From Paludibacteraceae bacterium (lineage in GTDB: Bacteria > Bacteroidota > Bacteroidia > Bacteroidales > Paludibacteraceae), in assembly GCA_017546705.1 (NCBI GenBank), contig JAFYSB010000056.1, forward strand, positions 1 through 52,301: a stretch of DNA of 52,301 bases. Direction: 5' to 3'. The stretch's first letter is position 1, and every line of letters starts with the position of its first letter. Positions 41,177 to 49,132 of the stretch are shown here, piece after piece. The notes beneath the pieces were generated by a model. That model was not told the origin of the DNA. It did not search any database and saw nothing but the letters and a program-made list of their open reading frames with translations. The translations under genes and the position numbers were made by a program.

Positions 41177-41179
41177 CAT

Positions 41180-41242
41180 GTTGATAGTTGACAGTTGAGA
41201 GTTGACAGTTGACAATTTACAGTTAAGAGTCGATAGGTGACA
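41180..41242 (+). repeat. Nine heptamers filling the tRNA-rnhA gap
   Basis: GTTGATA, GTTGACA, GTTGAGA, GTTGACA, GTTGACA, ATTTACA, GTTAAGA, GTCGATA, GGTGACA run without interruption from 41180 to the base before the rnhA ATG (41243). Confidence 0.85.
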
Positions 41243-41905
41243 ATGAAAGCAAAATTTTATGTTGTATGGCAAGGTCGCGAGGCGGGGATATACGACTCGT
41301 GGGCGGCATGCGAAGCCCAAGTGAAGGGCGTTGCTGCTAAATACAAAGGTTTTGCTACCCGCGAAGAAGCCGAAGTGGCATTCCAAGCCAATGCGGAGGA
41401 TTATATCAAAAGGCCCTCCCCAGCCCTTCCTTCAAAGGGAGGGAATAGTTCGCTTATGAGGAGGGAGAGTAGTCCCATTTTGAGAGGGGAGATAGAGGGG
41501 ATTCACCTTCCAGCCCTTGCAGTAGATGCTGCGTGCTCGGGCAACCCAGGACTGATGGAGTTGCGTGGTGTAATAGCCGACACGGGCACACAAGTATTCC
41601 ATCGTGGGCCATATATAGATGGTACCAATAACATTGGAGAGTTTCTGGCCATCGTATTGGGATTGGCCTATTTGCAGCAGCAAAACTTACCTTGGGCATT
41701 GTACTCAGATAGCAAAACTGCCATCGCATGGGTAAGGCAGAAACAATGCAAAACCAAATTAGCATGGAGTACAAAGAATCAAGACCTCTTATTGGCTGTA
41801 CGTGCGGCAGAGAAGTGGCTACACGAGCATACATGGACTACACCTATCTATAAGTGGGATACGGAACATTGGGGTGAGATACCCGCCGATTTTGGACGAA
41901 AATAA
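41243..41905 (+). CDS. rnhA: Ribonuclease H1 (viroplasmin-type) with repeat-derived linker
   Basis: A 220-residue enzyme that cleaves RNA in RNA-DNA hybrids. Residues 1-50 are the hybrid-binding viroplasmin domain (KFYVVWQGREAGIYDSWAAC, KGFATREEAEVAFQ). The RNase H domain begins near 92 with catalytic D95 (VDAACSGNPG), E133 (IGEFLA), D156 (YSDSKTA) and D216 (PADFG). The linker at 57-90 (RPSPALPSKGG...SSPILRGEIEG) is encoded by a palindromic CCCTCCC/GGGAGGG repeat rather than ordinary coding sequence. ATG 41243 directly follows nine heptamer repeats; an in-frame GTG at 41237 lies within the last of them. It may be read through from the tRNA promoter, since no own promoter was found. Confidence 0.9.
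   Translation: MKAKFYVVWQGREAGIYDSWAACEAQVKGVAAKYKGFATREEAEVAFQANAEDYIKRPSPALPSKGGNSSLMRRESSPILRGEIEGIHLPALAVDAACSGNPGLMELRGVIADTGTQVFHRGPYIDGTNNIGEFLAIVLGLAYLQQQNLPWALYSDSKTAIAWVRQKQCKTKLAWSTKNQDLLLAVRAAEKWLHEHTWTTPIYKWDTEHWGEIPADFGRK
41414..41500 (+). repeat. CCCTCCC/GGGAGGG palindromic element in frame inside rnhA
   Basis: CCCTCCC at 41414-41420 and GGGAGGG at 41437-41443 form 7-bp arms. G-rich remnants (GGAGGGAGAG, GAGAGGGGAGATAGAGGGG) continue to about 41500. The open frame is kept throughout. Confidence 0.7.
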
Positions 41906-41913
41906 GGTACGCC

Positions 41914-42897
41914 TTAGTACATGCGATTGATGGCGTAGTCCAAAAGCGACAATAGACTCTCTTTATATTTATTTTCAGGGAAAATACCGAGCACATCTGT
42001 TGCTTTCTTGCGGTACTTCTCCATCAACTGGTGCGCATAGCGAATACCATCATAACGAAGCACAAAGGAGCGAATCTCCTGCTCCGCCTCAAACACATCA
42101 ATATGTGGAGACTTATTGGCCAATGCCTCGGCTAATTCTTTTATTTGATTTGCCTCTTCCTTAGTAGCACGTTGTAGTGATTTGATAATAGGTAAGGTGG
42201 CTTTACCATCACGGATATCATTCATAGTTGGTTTGCCCAAGTCTTCAATATCCGAGAAATCAAACACATCATCTTTCAACTGAAAGCATAATCCCAAGTA
42301 CATACCAAACTGCTTCAGGGCATGGCTCTGACGCGCTGTGGCACCCGAACTAACAGCACCTGCTTCGCAGCAAGCAGCAAACAGATGGGCTGTCTTATGC
42401 TGAATCACGCGTAGGTATTGCTCTTCGCTAATCCACATGGATTCACCATCATGCAACTGAATCAACTCACCCGAAGACAATGCTGCTCCTACCTCAGAAA
42501 CAATACCAAGGATGGTGGTATTACGCAATTCAGCCAATAGGCCAATCACTTTTGCCAATAGGTAATCGCCTACCAAGATGGCAATCTTATTGCTCCACTG
42601 CTCTTGTATTGCTTTAACCCCACGGCGCATGGGAGAATTATCCACCACATCATCATGCACCAACGATGCCGTATGCAGCAACTCCAGTGACACAGCCGTC
42701 TGAATCGTCTTATCCGTCACGCCTTTGCATATCGCAGCCGATAGCAATACCAAGATAGGACGCAGCTGTTTGCCACGTTTGGTATGGATATAATCCAACA
42801 CATTACTTATTAATGTATTGTCTGCTGCCAGCGCTTGACTAAACGCTTGCTCAAATTGCATAAACTCGGTTTGTATAGGCTGACGCAATGCTTTCAT
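41914..42897 (-). CDS. Long-chain polyprenyl diphosphate synthase
   Basis: A 327-residue trans-prenyltransferase that extends allylic diphosphates with isopentenyl diphosphate. The first aspartate-rich motif is HDDVVD (D82) and the second KDDVFD (D209), with GKQLRP at 42-47 and GDYLLAK near 110. The residue five before the first motif is a small alanine (A77), the usual sign of long chain length. It is probably an octaprenyl- or similar synthase for the menaquinone side chain. ATG 42897 is chosen over an in-frame TTG at 42912, which would overlap the upstream stop codon. It follows the DUF6242 gene. Confidence 0.9.
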   Translation of the reverse strand: MKALRQPIQTEFMQFEQAFSQALAADNTLISNVLDYIHTKRGKQLRPILVLLSAAICKGVTDKTIQTAVSLELLHTASLVHDDVVDNSPMRRGVKAIQEQWSNKIAILVGDYLLAKVIGLLAELRNTTILGIVSEVGAALSSGELIQLHDGESMWISEEQYLRVIQHKTAHLFAACCEAGAVSSGATARQSHALKQFGMYLGLCFQLKDDVFDFSDIEDLGKPTMNDIRDGKATLPIIKSLQRATKEEANQIKELAEALANKSPHIDVFEAEQEIRSFVLRYDGIRYAHQLMEKYRKKATDVLGIFPENKYKESLLSLLDYAINRMY

Positions 42898-42905
42898 CGG
42901 ATTGT

Positions 42906-44261
42906 TTACCAATTGATTGAATTTAAGTATCCACGATAGACATCGCTAAAGGATTGCGTTTGATTTTGCCCACCAATAATATAGATATTATTCGCTTTGT
43001 CCACCAATACGCTTTGTTTCTGGCGTGTTGTGTAGGTCTTTGGCAATTGATTATGCGTCGTATCGGGCATATGCCAATTCATACCTTCGTCATCCGAAAT
43101 AAGCATATTGCTGCGCCATGTTAGGTCGTTGTCGATACCACCAAACATCATCAAATGATCTGCATATTGAATAATCGACACACCTGTAAGCGAGTTGAAT
43201 TGAGGTTGCTCAATGGTGAAGTCTTTCAATCGATACCCTGAATTAACTGCATATTCAAAATTCCAACGCGTATTAACGGCTTGACCATTTTTTGCGCGCC
43301 CACCTACCACCATAGCACGTGGACGTTCGCTACTACTCTTGAATGTCAAAGCTGCAAAATCGCTGATAGGGAATTGCGCGGGCAATGCACCATCGACTAG
43401 TCCTTGCATATCCGTAAATGGCTGAATAAGTGTATCCGTCACAGTCGCCAAATATAGCTGATTGTCAGCATGATTCTCTACCACACACCACGCTTTACCA
43501 TCGAAGTTCATCAACATCGTTTGTGGCGAAAAGTCTGCTAAAGAATAATCGGTTGCAGTCCAATGGATATTGTCTTGTGACCAATACAATTGGTCATTAG
43601 CAATATAATACAACGTATTCTCATGTTGCATAATCTCACGTACTGAGCATGGCGTTGGCAAGCCCGTTAGCGACGTTTGTTTGGTCCAATTCTCGCCTGT
43701 AGCAGATGTATATAACTCCGTAGAAAAACCATTGTTGACATATACTACCAATTCGTCGTTGACCAACAATGCTTGCGTTTCACAATATTGAGGAGCGAAT
43801 ATTTGCTCTGTTAATTGTTTCCAAACGTATAAATCAGGATCTACTTGATGCACCGTGATATGAATACGATACCACTTCTCGTGCTCCAAATCGGATGATC
43901 GAACATATAGGTATACTGGTGATTTTGTAAAGTCAATGGTATCCGCCCCGGTGCTTGTAATGGAGGTGTCTGGCAGAATAAATGTAGCTGAACCAGGAGT
44001 AGCCTTATAAGTTACCATTGGCACAACGCTATCAATACGTGTACCGTATGCCAGCGAGTCAATATTGTATATCCAACCTGTATCTGCTCTATGCTCCACT
44101 TTATATATCGCACGTGTCAAGCCTGGGTTGGTAGTGTCGGTTTGAAATGTAAAGGAATTGACACGCGCATCCGACGAGGTAAGCATCGTCTCGGTCTTGT
44201 TGCATCCTATCAATACAACAGATAATAGCATTAATATAGGGATAAAATACCTCATAATCAT
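42906..44261 (-). CDS. DUF6242 beta-propeller lipoprotein
   Basis: A lipoprotein of about 451 residues (MIMRYFIPILMLLSVVLIGC; the ATG at 44255 gives Cys18). An N-terminal beta domain (about 20-140) is followed by kelch/sialidase-like repeats: LYTSATGENWTKQTS, LYWSQDNIHWTATDY, NMLISDDEGMNWHMP and NIYIIGGQNQTQSFSDVYR, suggesting a six-bladed propeller. This matches DUF6242 proteins of Bacteroidota; their role is unknown. The promoter TTG-N20-TATCTTTG (44273-44303) leaves only a 5-11 nt leader depending on the start. The octaprenyl-type synthase gene follows after 8 bp. Confidence 0.78.
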   Translation of the reverse strand: MIMRYFIPILMLLSVVLIGCNKTETMLTSSDARVNSFTFQTDTTNPGLTRAIYKVEHRADTGWIYNIDSLAYGTRIDSVVPMVTYKATPGSATFILPDTSITSTGADTIDFTKSPVYLYVRSSDLEHEKWYRIHITVHQVDPDLYVWKQLTEQIFAPQYCETQALLVNDELVVYVNNGFSTELYTSATGENWTKQTSLTGLPTPCSVREIMQHENTLYYIANDQLYWSQDNIHWTATDYSLADFSPQTMLMNFDGKAWCVVENHADNQLYLATVTDTLIQPFTDMQGLVDGALPAQFPISDFAALTFKSSSERPRAMVVGGRAKNGQAVNTRWNFEYAVNSGYRLKDFTIEQPQFNSLTGVSIIQYADHLMMFGGIDNDLTWRSNMLISDDEGMNWHMPDTTHNQLPKTYTTRQKQSVLVDKANNIYIIGGQNQTQSFSDVYRGYLNSINW

Positions 44262-44272
44262 AAAATTTCGCA

Positions 44273-44303
44273 CAAAGATACTGCTTTTTTTGCACGTATG
44301 CAA
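44273..44303 (-). promoter_or_regulatory. DUF6242 operon promoter (one arm of a palindromic bidirectional promoter)
   Basis: Minus strand: TTG (complement of 44301-44303), 20-nt spacer, TATCTTTG (complement of 44273-44280). The centre, CTTTTTTTGCA-CGTA-TGCAAAAAAAG (44284-44309), is a perfect inverted repeat shared with the fau promoter. Confidence 0.78.
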
Positions 44304-44320
44304 AAAAAGTTGTACTTTTG
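44290..44320 (+). promoter_or_regulatory. fau promoter (other arm of the palindromic bidirectional promoter)
   Basis: TTG at 44290-44292, 20-nt spacer, TACTTTTG at 44313-44320; 19 bp before the ATG at 44340. Confidence 0.78.
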
Positions 44321-44339
44321 TATGTTTTTTTGAAGAATT

Positions 44340-44957
44340 ATGCTTTTTGAATCCAATATTTTAGACTTATTAAAGATTCTTCCCTACCGTCGGAAACAAC
44401 GTGAGAAGAGTCGTATGCGCGAATTGCTATCTCAAAAACGTCGCATGCTAACAGTAGAGATGGTGCGTGAAAGTTCCGACCAAGTGGTAGCACTGATCGA
44501 GCAATTGCCAGCTTTTCAAGCTGCGCAAACAGTGCTGATTTATTATCCTACACGCAACGAAATAGATGTATTGTCACTGATAAAAAAATACAAACGAACC
44601 AAGACATTTCTCTTTCCTGTTGTGAAAGGTCGTTCTATAGATGCATGTCCTTATGAAGGCAACGAGAAGATGCATCGAGGCAAATACAATATTCCAGAGC
44701 CTACTACTGCACCTTACACAGGGAAAATCGATCTAACGATTGTACCAGGTTTAGCATTCGATGCCAAAGGCAATCGTCTTGGTCGTGGTGGAGGATACTA
44801 CGATCGATTTATCAGCGCCACCAAATCCCAGTCGCTATTAGTGGGTGTGGGATATGATTTTCAGATGGTGGATAGTGTACCGACCAACCTCTTTGACAAG
44901 CACATGAATTATGTAGTTTCGCCAGCCAAAGGCATTATCAAAATAAAAAGGGATTGA
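44340..44957 (+). CDS. fau: 5-formyltetrahydrofolate cyclo-ligase
   Basis: A 205-residue enzyme that converts 5-formyl-THF to 5,10-methenyl-THF with ATP. Motifs: AAQTVLIYYPTRNEIDV near 58-74, CPYEG, the substrate region YNIPEPT, and the signature DLTIVPGLAFDAKGNRLGRGGGYYDRFI at about 130-157. The first ~20 residues (MLFESNILDLLKILPYRR) are unusual for the family. An alternative ATG at 44415 would give a shorter N-terminus, but the promoter position favours 44340. The stop codon lies inside the terminator stem. It is monocistronic and convergent with the next gene. Confidence 0.92.
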   Translation: MLFESNILDLLKILPYRRKQREKSRMRELLSQKRRMLTVEMVRESSDQVVALIEQLPAFQAAQTVLIYYPTRNEIDVLSLIKKYKRTKTFLFPVVKGRSIDACPYEGNEKMHRGKYNIPEPTTAPYTGKIDLTIVPGLAFDAKGNRLGRGGGYYDRFISATKSQSLLVGVGYDFQMVDSVPTNLFDKHMNYVVSPAKGIIKIKRD

Positions 44958-44978
44958 TTATTGAATCCCTTTTTTTTA
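44945..44978. terminator. Intrinsic terminator overlapping the fau stop codon
   Basis: AAAAAGGGATT (44945-44955) pairs with AATCCCTTTTT (44964-44974), 8-nt loop, then further T. It ends fau and can also work for the convergent gene ending at 44983. Confidence 0.85.
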
Positions 44979-44982
44979 TTGA

Positions 44983-45738
44983 TTACAACTCCAGCTTCGT
45001 CTGTTGTGCACGTTGTGCAATGATCTGCTGATCGGTTTGAGGAGTTAGTTTGGCTTCACCGGTACGATAGTAATATATCATTCCGTATGCCTGGCATTTT
45101 TGCAACTTGGCATAAGGCAACTCATCCTTGTAAAAGGCTTCTATCTGATCCCACATATCCAAGATAATCTCATCTGCTTGTTTGCGAAGCGTCTCGGTAT
45201 CTTCAAACACACGACTATGGGTGCGTTTGTGCAACTGGTGGCTGGTATAATCCTCTTTGAACATCTCATAGTGCACCTTCACCTTATTGATAGTTGGGTT
45301 ATAGATGGCAAATCCCCCTGCAGCTGTACGTTGGTTTTCGCCATCAATAATATTTTGTCCCCATTCCATCAAGCCCTCTTCTGAACTCAAGTCTGGCAAA
45401 GAATCGCTCTTGGGGTCAAGTTTGTATAACTCTTTTTGGCTACGCTTGATCTCACCACGAATCACAGCTAAGTTCAGCACTTGTATAAAATGAGATATGT
45501 ACATGCGCGCGTTGCGCACACGGTGGCGATACTGCTTATTAGCAGTTACTTTGCTATCAAAATTAGCGTGATATTGTGCCACTTGATTCTCAAACTGCAT
45601 CAAGAATCGTTGCGCTTCAGTGATAGTACGATAATTGACCGCTTGATCATTGTACGCAGCATTACCTGCTTGTTGCACAGCTCGTTGCAAAGCACGCAGA
45701 CGTGCTTGATCTGTTTTGGGTAATCGACGATAAGGCAT
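44983..45738 (-). CDS. Conserved hypothetical protein (251 aa)
   Basis: A soluble, mostly helical protein without signal peptide or membrane segment. The N-terminal third (RRLPKTDQARLRALQRAVQQAG) is basic. The middle contains HRVRNARMYISHFIQVLNLAVIRGEIKRSQ, and the last third is rich in Tyr/Gln (AEEIILDMWDQIEAFY-like helix, then YGMIYYYRTGEAKL). I do not recognise a named family. It follows the short-chain prenyl synthase gene by 30 bp and is the third gene after ddl, so it is probably expressed with them. Nothing seen links it to isoprenoid or cell-wall chemistry. Confidence 0.7.
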   Translation of the reverse strand: MPYRRLPKTDQARLRALQRAVQQAGNAAYNDQAVNYRTITEAQRFLMQFENQVAQYHANFDSKVTANKQYRHRVRNARMYISHFIQVLNLAVIRGEIKRSQKELYKLDPKSDSLPDLSSEEGLMEWGQNIIDGENQRTAAGGFAIYNPTINKVKVHYEMFKEDYTSHQLHKRTHSRVFEDTETLRKQADEIILDMWDQIEAFYKDELPYAKLQKCQAYGMIYYYRTGEAKLTPQTDQQIIAQRAQQTKLEL

Positions 45739-45768
45739 ATGTTATGTAGTTAAAGAGTTTTAAAAGTG

Positions 45769-46719
45769 TTAATCTTTTCGGGTGTTGAGTTTGTTGGCTA
45801 ATTGACGTAATTGCTCAGTCGCTGCATTTTGAGGCAATGTGTCCAATATCAGCAAGGCTTTTTGCGTGTAGTCTTCTACTACGGCTTCACATGCCGCACG
45901 CACATTCAGCTGCTCAAAGATGCCTTTGACTGCTGCAATTTTTTCCGTATTATCATCTAATACGCTTCCATACCATTGATGCAATTCCTCGGCGAGTTCT
46001 GCATCTGCCAGCTGCTGCGCAGTAAGATATACATACGTCTTTTTGTTACACGAGATATCTCCACCTACTGCTTTTCCGAACGTTTTAGGATCACCCCAGA
46101 CGTCTAAGATATCATCTTGTATTTGGAACGCCAATCCCACATTGATACCAAACTGATACAATGCCTCTTGTTGTGCTTCATTCGCCCCCGCTAAGTACGA
46201 TCCGATTTGCAGGGCTGTAGCCAATAGTACCGAGGTCTTCAGCCGAATCATCTTTAAGTATTCTTCGATGGTTACATGCTCTTGACTCTCAAAATCGACA
46301 TCGTATTGCTGTCCCTCGCAAATCTCTGTAGCCATTTCGTTGAACAGGCGCAACACTTTGTGTAGTTTGCTTTCTGGCACCTCAGCGAGCAACTTGTACG
46401 CCTCTATCATCATTTGGTCGCCTGAGAGTATGGCAGTATTTTCATTCCATTGAATATGGACTGTAGGTCTTCCTCTGCGTACTTCAGCTTTGTCCATCAC
46501 ATCATCATGCAGCAATGTGAAGTTATGAAATACCTCCAGCGCCATAGCAGCAGGTGCCACTTCCTGCTCATTGCCGCCAAAGATACCGCATGCAATCATG
46601 GCCAATTGAGGGCGCACACGCTTGCCGCCTGCTGCCATGGTATAAGCAATAGGAGCATATAAGCCTTTGGGCTCACGTTCCCAGTTTAGTTTTGCTATTT
46701 CGTGGTTTATATCCATCAT
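45769..46719 (-). CDS. ispA: Short-chain polyprenyl (farnesyl/geranylgeranyl) diphosphate synthase
   Basis: A 316-residue trans-prenyltransferase. The first motif is HDDVMD (D72) and the second QDDILD (D202), with GGKRVRP at 31-37 and GDQMMIEAYKLL near 100. An aromatic residue (F67) five before the first motif favours short products, in contrast to the alanine in the other synthase at 41914. It is probably a farnesyl diphosphate synthase supplying the long-chain enzyme and undecaprenyl synthesis. The gene symbol is by function rather than by synteny. It starts 29 bp after ddl, and this gap is made of repeat units. Confidence 0.86.
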   Translation of the reverse strand: MMDINHEIAKLNWEREPKGLYAPIAYTMAAGGKRVRPQLAMIACGIFGGNEQEVAPAAMALEVFHNFTLLHDDVMDKAEVRRGRPTVHIQWNENTAILSGDQMMIEAYKLLAEVPESKLHKVLRLFNEMATEICEGQQYDVDFESQEHVTIEEYLKMIRLKTSVLLATALQIGSYLAGANEAQQEALYQFGINVGLAFQIQDDILDVWGDPKTFGKAVGGDISCNKKTYVYLTAQQLADAELAEELHQWYGSVLDDNTEKIAAVKGIFEQLNVRAACEAVVEDYTQKALLILDTLPQNAATEQLRQLANKLNTRKD

Positions 46720-46724
46720 ATGCA

Positions 46725-46761
46725 GTTTAGTGTTTAGTGGACGCTTCGCTACTGTTTAGAG
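46725..46761. repeat. Repeat element between ispA and ddl, related to the one inside ruvA
   Basis: Two GTTTAGT heptamers (46725-46738) lead into GGACGC-TTC-GCTAC and then TGTTTAGAG, ending inside the last codons of ddl. The order GTTTAG-GGACGC-hairpin-GCTAC-GTTTAGAG matches 18019-18056 in ruvA. Confidence 0.7.
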
Positions 46762-47813
46762 AAATTATCTTCAATAATCTCATTCAGTACCTCGCCAATA
46801 TTCAATCCTGCGGCACGCACTTGTTGCGGAATAAACGATGTAGCAGTCATGCCTGGCGTGGTATTGACCTCCAGCAGATTAATCTGCCAATCACCTTTAG
46901 CATCTCGCCCTATCGCTCCATCACCTGTTAAGATATAGTCCACACGAATAATACCCTTGCAACCTAAGATGTCATATATCTTCAACGTCATTGCCTGTAC
47001 AGCATCGCGCACCTCATCAGGGATACGAGCAGGAGTAATCTCATCCACTTGCCCATTATATTTCGCATCGTAGTCAAAGAACTCATTGCTGGTCACCACC
47101 TCAGTGATTGGGAAAGCTACCGCCTTATCTTTGGTCTTATACACACCACAAGTGATCTCCACACCTTTCATGAACGCTTCACAAATCACCTCACTACCTT
47201 CAGCAAATGCTTTCTCTATAGCAGGTACAACTTCTTCTATGGTCTTAACTTTAGTCACGCCAAATGAAGAACCTCCCACATTGGTCTTTATGAAACATGG
47301 CAAGCCTACTTGGGCGATGATGGTATCGGGAGTCAGGAGATGGGACTCCGATTTTCGTAGCAACACACTCTCTGCCACGCGTATGCCAAATCCTTTGAGA
47401 TAGTGATTACACGTAAACTTGTTGAACGTCATAGCCGCAGCCAACACGCCACAACATGAATAAGGTACACCTACCATATCCAAGTATCCTTGCAACACCC
47501 CATTCTCGCCTGGTGTACCATGGATAGTGATATAGGCAAAGTCAAAATTTGTCTTTTCGCCATTGTAGGTAAACGAAAAGTCATTCTTGTCCATCTCCAC
47601 CCATTGCTCAGTGTCTTCAGGTACGACGCCATCATTCTCAGCGAGAACAGATGCCGTTTGTGCCAAAGCCTGCCATGCTGTACCACGCAGTTTCACGATA
47701 GTGATGTCGTATTGATCCTTCTCCAGAAAAGAATATATGCCCGCTGCGCTACGCAACGAAACACCATATTCTGAACTATCTCCTCCTGCAATAATAGCTA
47801 TTTTGTGTTTCAT
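46749..47813 (-). CDS. ddl: D-alanine--D-alanine ligase
   Basis: A 354-residue ATP-grasp enzyme that joins two D-alanines for the peptidoglycan stem peptide. Motifs: IAIIAGGDSSEYGVSLRSA at the N-terminus, ITIHGTPGENGVLQGYLDMVGVPYSCCGVLAAAMTFNK (about 95-130), CFIKTNVGGSSFGVTKV, VICEAFMKGVEITCGVY, IIRVDYIL and NLLEVNTTPGMTATSFIPQQ. Serine replaces the usual histidine in GGDSSEY, as is common in Bacteroidota. The last codons run into a repeat element. Promoter TTG-N20-TAACTTTG at 47841-47871. It leads an operon with ispA and a hypothetical gene. Confidence 0.95.
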   Translation of the reverse strand: MKHKIAIIAGGDSSEYGVSLRSAAGIYSFLEKDQYDITIVKLRGTAWQALAQTASVLAENDGVVPEDTEQWVEMDKNDFSFTYNGEKTNFDFAYITIHGTPGENGVLQGYLDMVGVPYSCCGVLAAAMTFNKFTCNHYLKGFGIRVAESVLLRKSESHLLTPDTIIAQVGLPCFIKTNVGGSSFGVTKVKTIEEVVPAIEKAFAEGSEVICEAFMKGVEITCGVYKTKDKAVAFPITEVVTSNEFFDYDAKYNGQVDEITPARIPDEVRDAVQAMTLKIYDILGCKGIIRVDYILTGDGAIGRDAKGDWQINLLEVNTTPGMTATSFIPQQVRAAGLNIGEVLNEIIEDNFSKQ

Positions 47814-47840
47814 TTTTCTCGTAATTACTCAATTTGCCCG

Positions 47841-47871
47841 CAAAGTTACAACTTTTTTTTGAGATATGCAA
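47841..47871 (-). promoter_or_regulatory. ddl operon promoter
   Basis: Minus strand: TTG (complement of 47869-47871), 20-nt spacer with A8 tract, TAACTTTG (complement of 47841-47848). Confidence 0.78.
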
Positions 47872-47885
47872 CACCCCACTTAAAA

Positions 47886-47921
47886 AGTCTGCAAAAAACC
47901 ACTTCTGGTTTCTTGCAGACT
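47886..47921 (-). terminator. galM terminator
   Basis: AGTCTGCAA (47886-47894) pairs with TTGCAGACT (47913-47921), extended inside by AAACC/GGTTT. On the minus strand it is followed by a T5 run. It lies 31 bp after the galM stop codon and before the ddl promoter. Confidence 0.8.
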
Positions 47922-47952
47922 ATTGATTACGACGGAGACTTATATTGAGTCA

Positions 47953-48990
47953 TCACACAAAACGATACTTCGTGGTATGCGCCCACTTCTCGCCTGGTCG
48001 AAGTATCGTATTGGGGAATTGCTCATAATGAATCGCATCAGGGAACATCTCTGCCTCTAAGCATATCGCACATTGTACATCATACATCTGTCCGGATTTG
48101 CCCATATGCTTCTCCACATAATTACCTGAATACACTTGCATGCATGGGAAGGTAGTCCATGTTTCCATAGTGCGTCCCCCACCCTCTAATATGGCAGCAA
48201 GTCGCAATGCTGGTGTCTCATTGGGCTGATTCCACCCTGACAGTGCCCAACCATTGTCGATACCCAATCCCGCAGCAAAGAATGGCAAATCAATACGATC
48301 GGCTATCAGCACAGGCTCTCGCATATCCATAGGTGTGTGCTCTACGGTTGCTACATTGCCTAATGGCACAGCCTTGTCATCGTAAGGGATATACTCATCT
48401 GCTATGACTTGCAAGGTATGGTCATGGATAGTACCATTGCCTTCTCCCTTGAGGTTGAAGTAGGCATGGTTGGTAAGGTTGAGGATTGTAGGTTTATCTG
48501 TATCAGCATCGTACTGAATGACAAGATCTTTACCGCGCAGTATATAGGTGACATATACATCCAAATTTCCAGGGAATCCCTCTTCTCCATCCACAGATAG
48601 GTAGTGCAGTTTGATTGATGCATCTTTCACTTCCACCACATCCCATACTTTGTCATTAAATCCATGATTACCACCGTGCAAGCAATGCTCGCCCGCATTT
48701 TGGGTTACATGATAAGTGGTGCCATCAAGATCAAACTGCGCTCCCCGGATACGTCCTGCAGTACGACCATTGATACCATTGAAATATACTTCTTGTGCGA
48801 GCCATTCGTCTAAAGTAGAAAATCCTAATACCACATCTGCCACTTCGCCAGTTGCGTTAGGAACGTATAGCGACACTATCTTAGCACCATAGTTAGTGAT
48901 TTGTGCTTTTAGGCCTTCTGGAGTCGTCAAAGTATATAGGCCAACTTGTTTACCTTCGACAATCTTATTAAAACTTGCTTCGTTGATCAT
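47953..48990 (-). CDS. galM: Aldose 1-epimerase (mutarotase)
   Basis: A 345-residue enzyme that interconverts alpha and beta anomers of galactose, glucose and related sugars. Motifs: TNYGAKIVSLYVP near 33, GINGRTAGRIRGAQFDLDG, NAGEHCLHGGNHGFNDKVWDV (about 97-117; His residues of the active site), LTNHAYFNLKGEGNGTIHDHTLQV (about 170-195, catalytic His) and a C-terminal CLEAEMFPDAIHYEQFPNTILRPGE with the catalytic Glu. There is no signal peptide, so it is cytosolic. It appears to be transcribed alone. I found no promoter matching the window's consensus upstream, and a terminator follows. Confidence 0.95.
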   Translation of the reverse strand: MINEASFNKIVEGKQVGLYTLTTPEGLKAQITNYGAKIVSLYVPNATGEVADVVLGFSTLDEWLAQEVYFNGINGRTAGRIRGAQFDLDGTTYHVTQNAGEHCLHGGNHGFNDKVWDVVEVKDASIKLHYLSVDGEEGFPGNLDVYVTYILRGKDLVIQYDADTDKPTILNLTNHAYFNLKGEGNGTIHDHTLQVIADEYIPYDDKAVPLGNVATVEHTPMDMREPVLIADRIDLPFFAAGLGIDNGWALSGWNQPNETPALRLAAILEGGGRTMETWTTFPCMQVYSGNYVEKHMGKSGQMYDVQCAICLEAEMFPDAIHYEQFPNTILRPGEKWAHTTKYRFV

Positions 48991-49132
48991 ATTGATGTAC
49001 TATATTTTAGATCTCTTTATGGTAAATTAATCTATACTCTTTGAAAAAGAAGATGCGCTACACCTAGTATAGCCCTTCAATAAACACAATTAGCAAGATT
49101 CTTTCGAACCAAGCTAATCATATTACACGCTC

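Noticed and set aside
41180-41242. CRISPR-like array
   Set aside because: Units are 7 bp, contiguous and without spacers; no cas genes are present.
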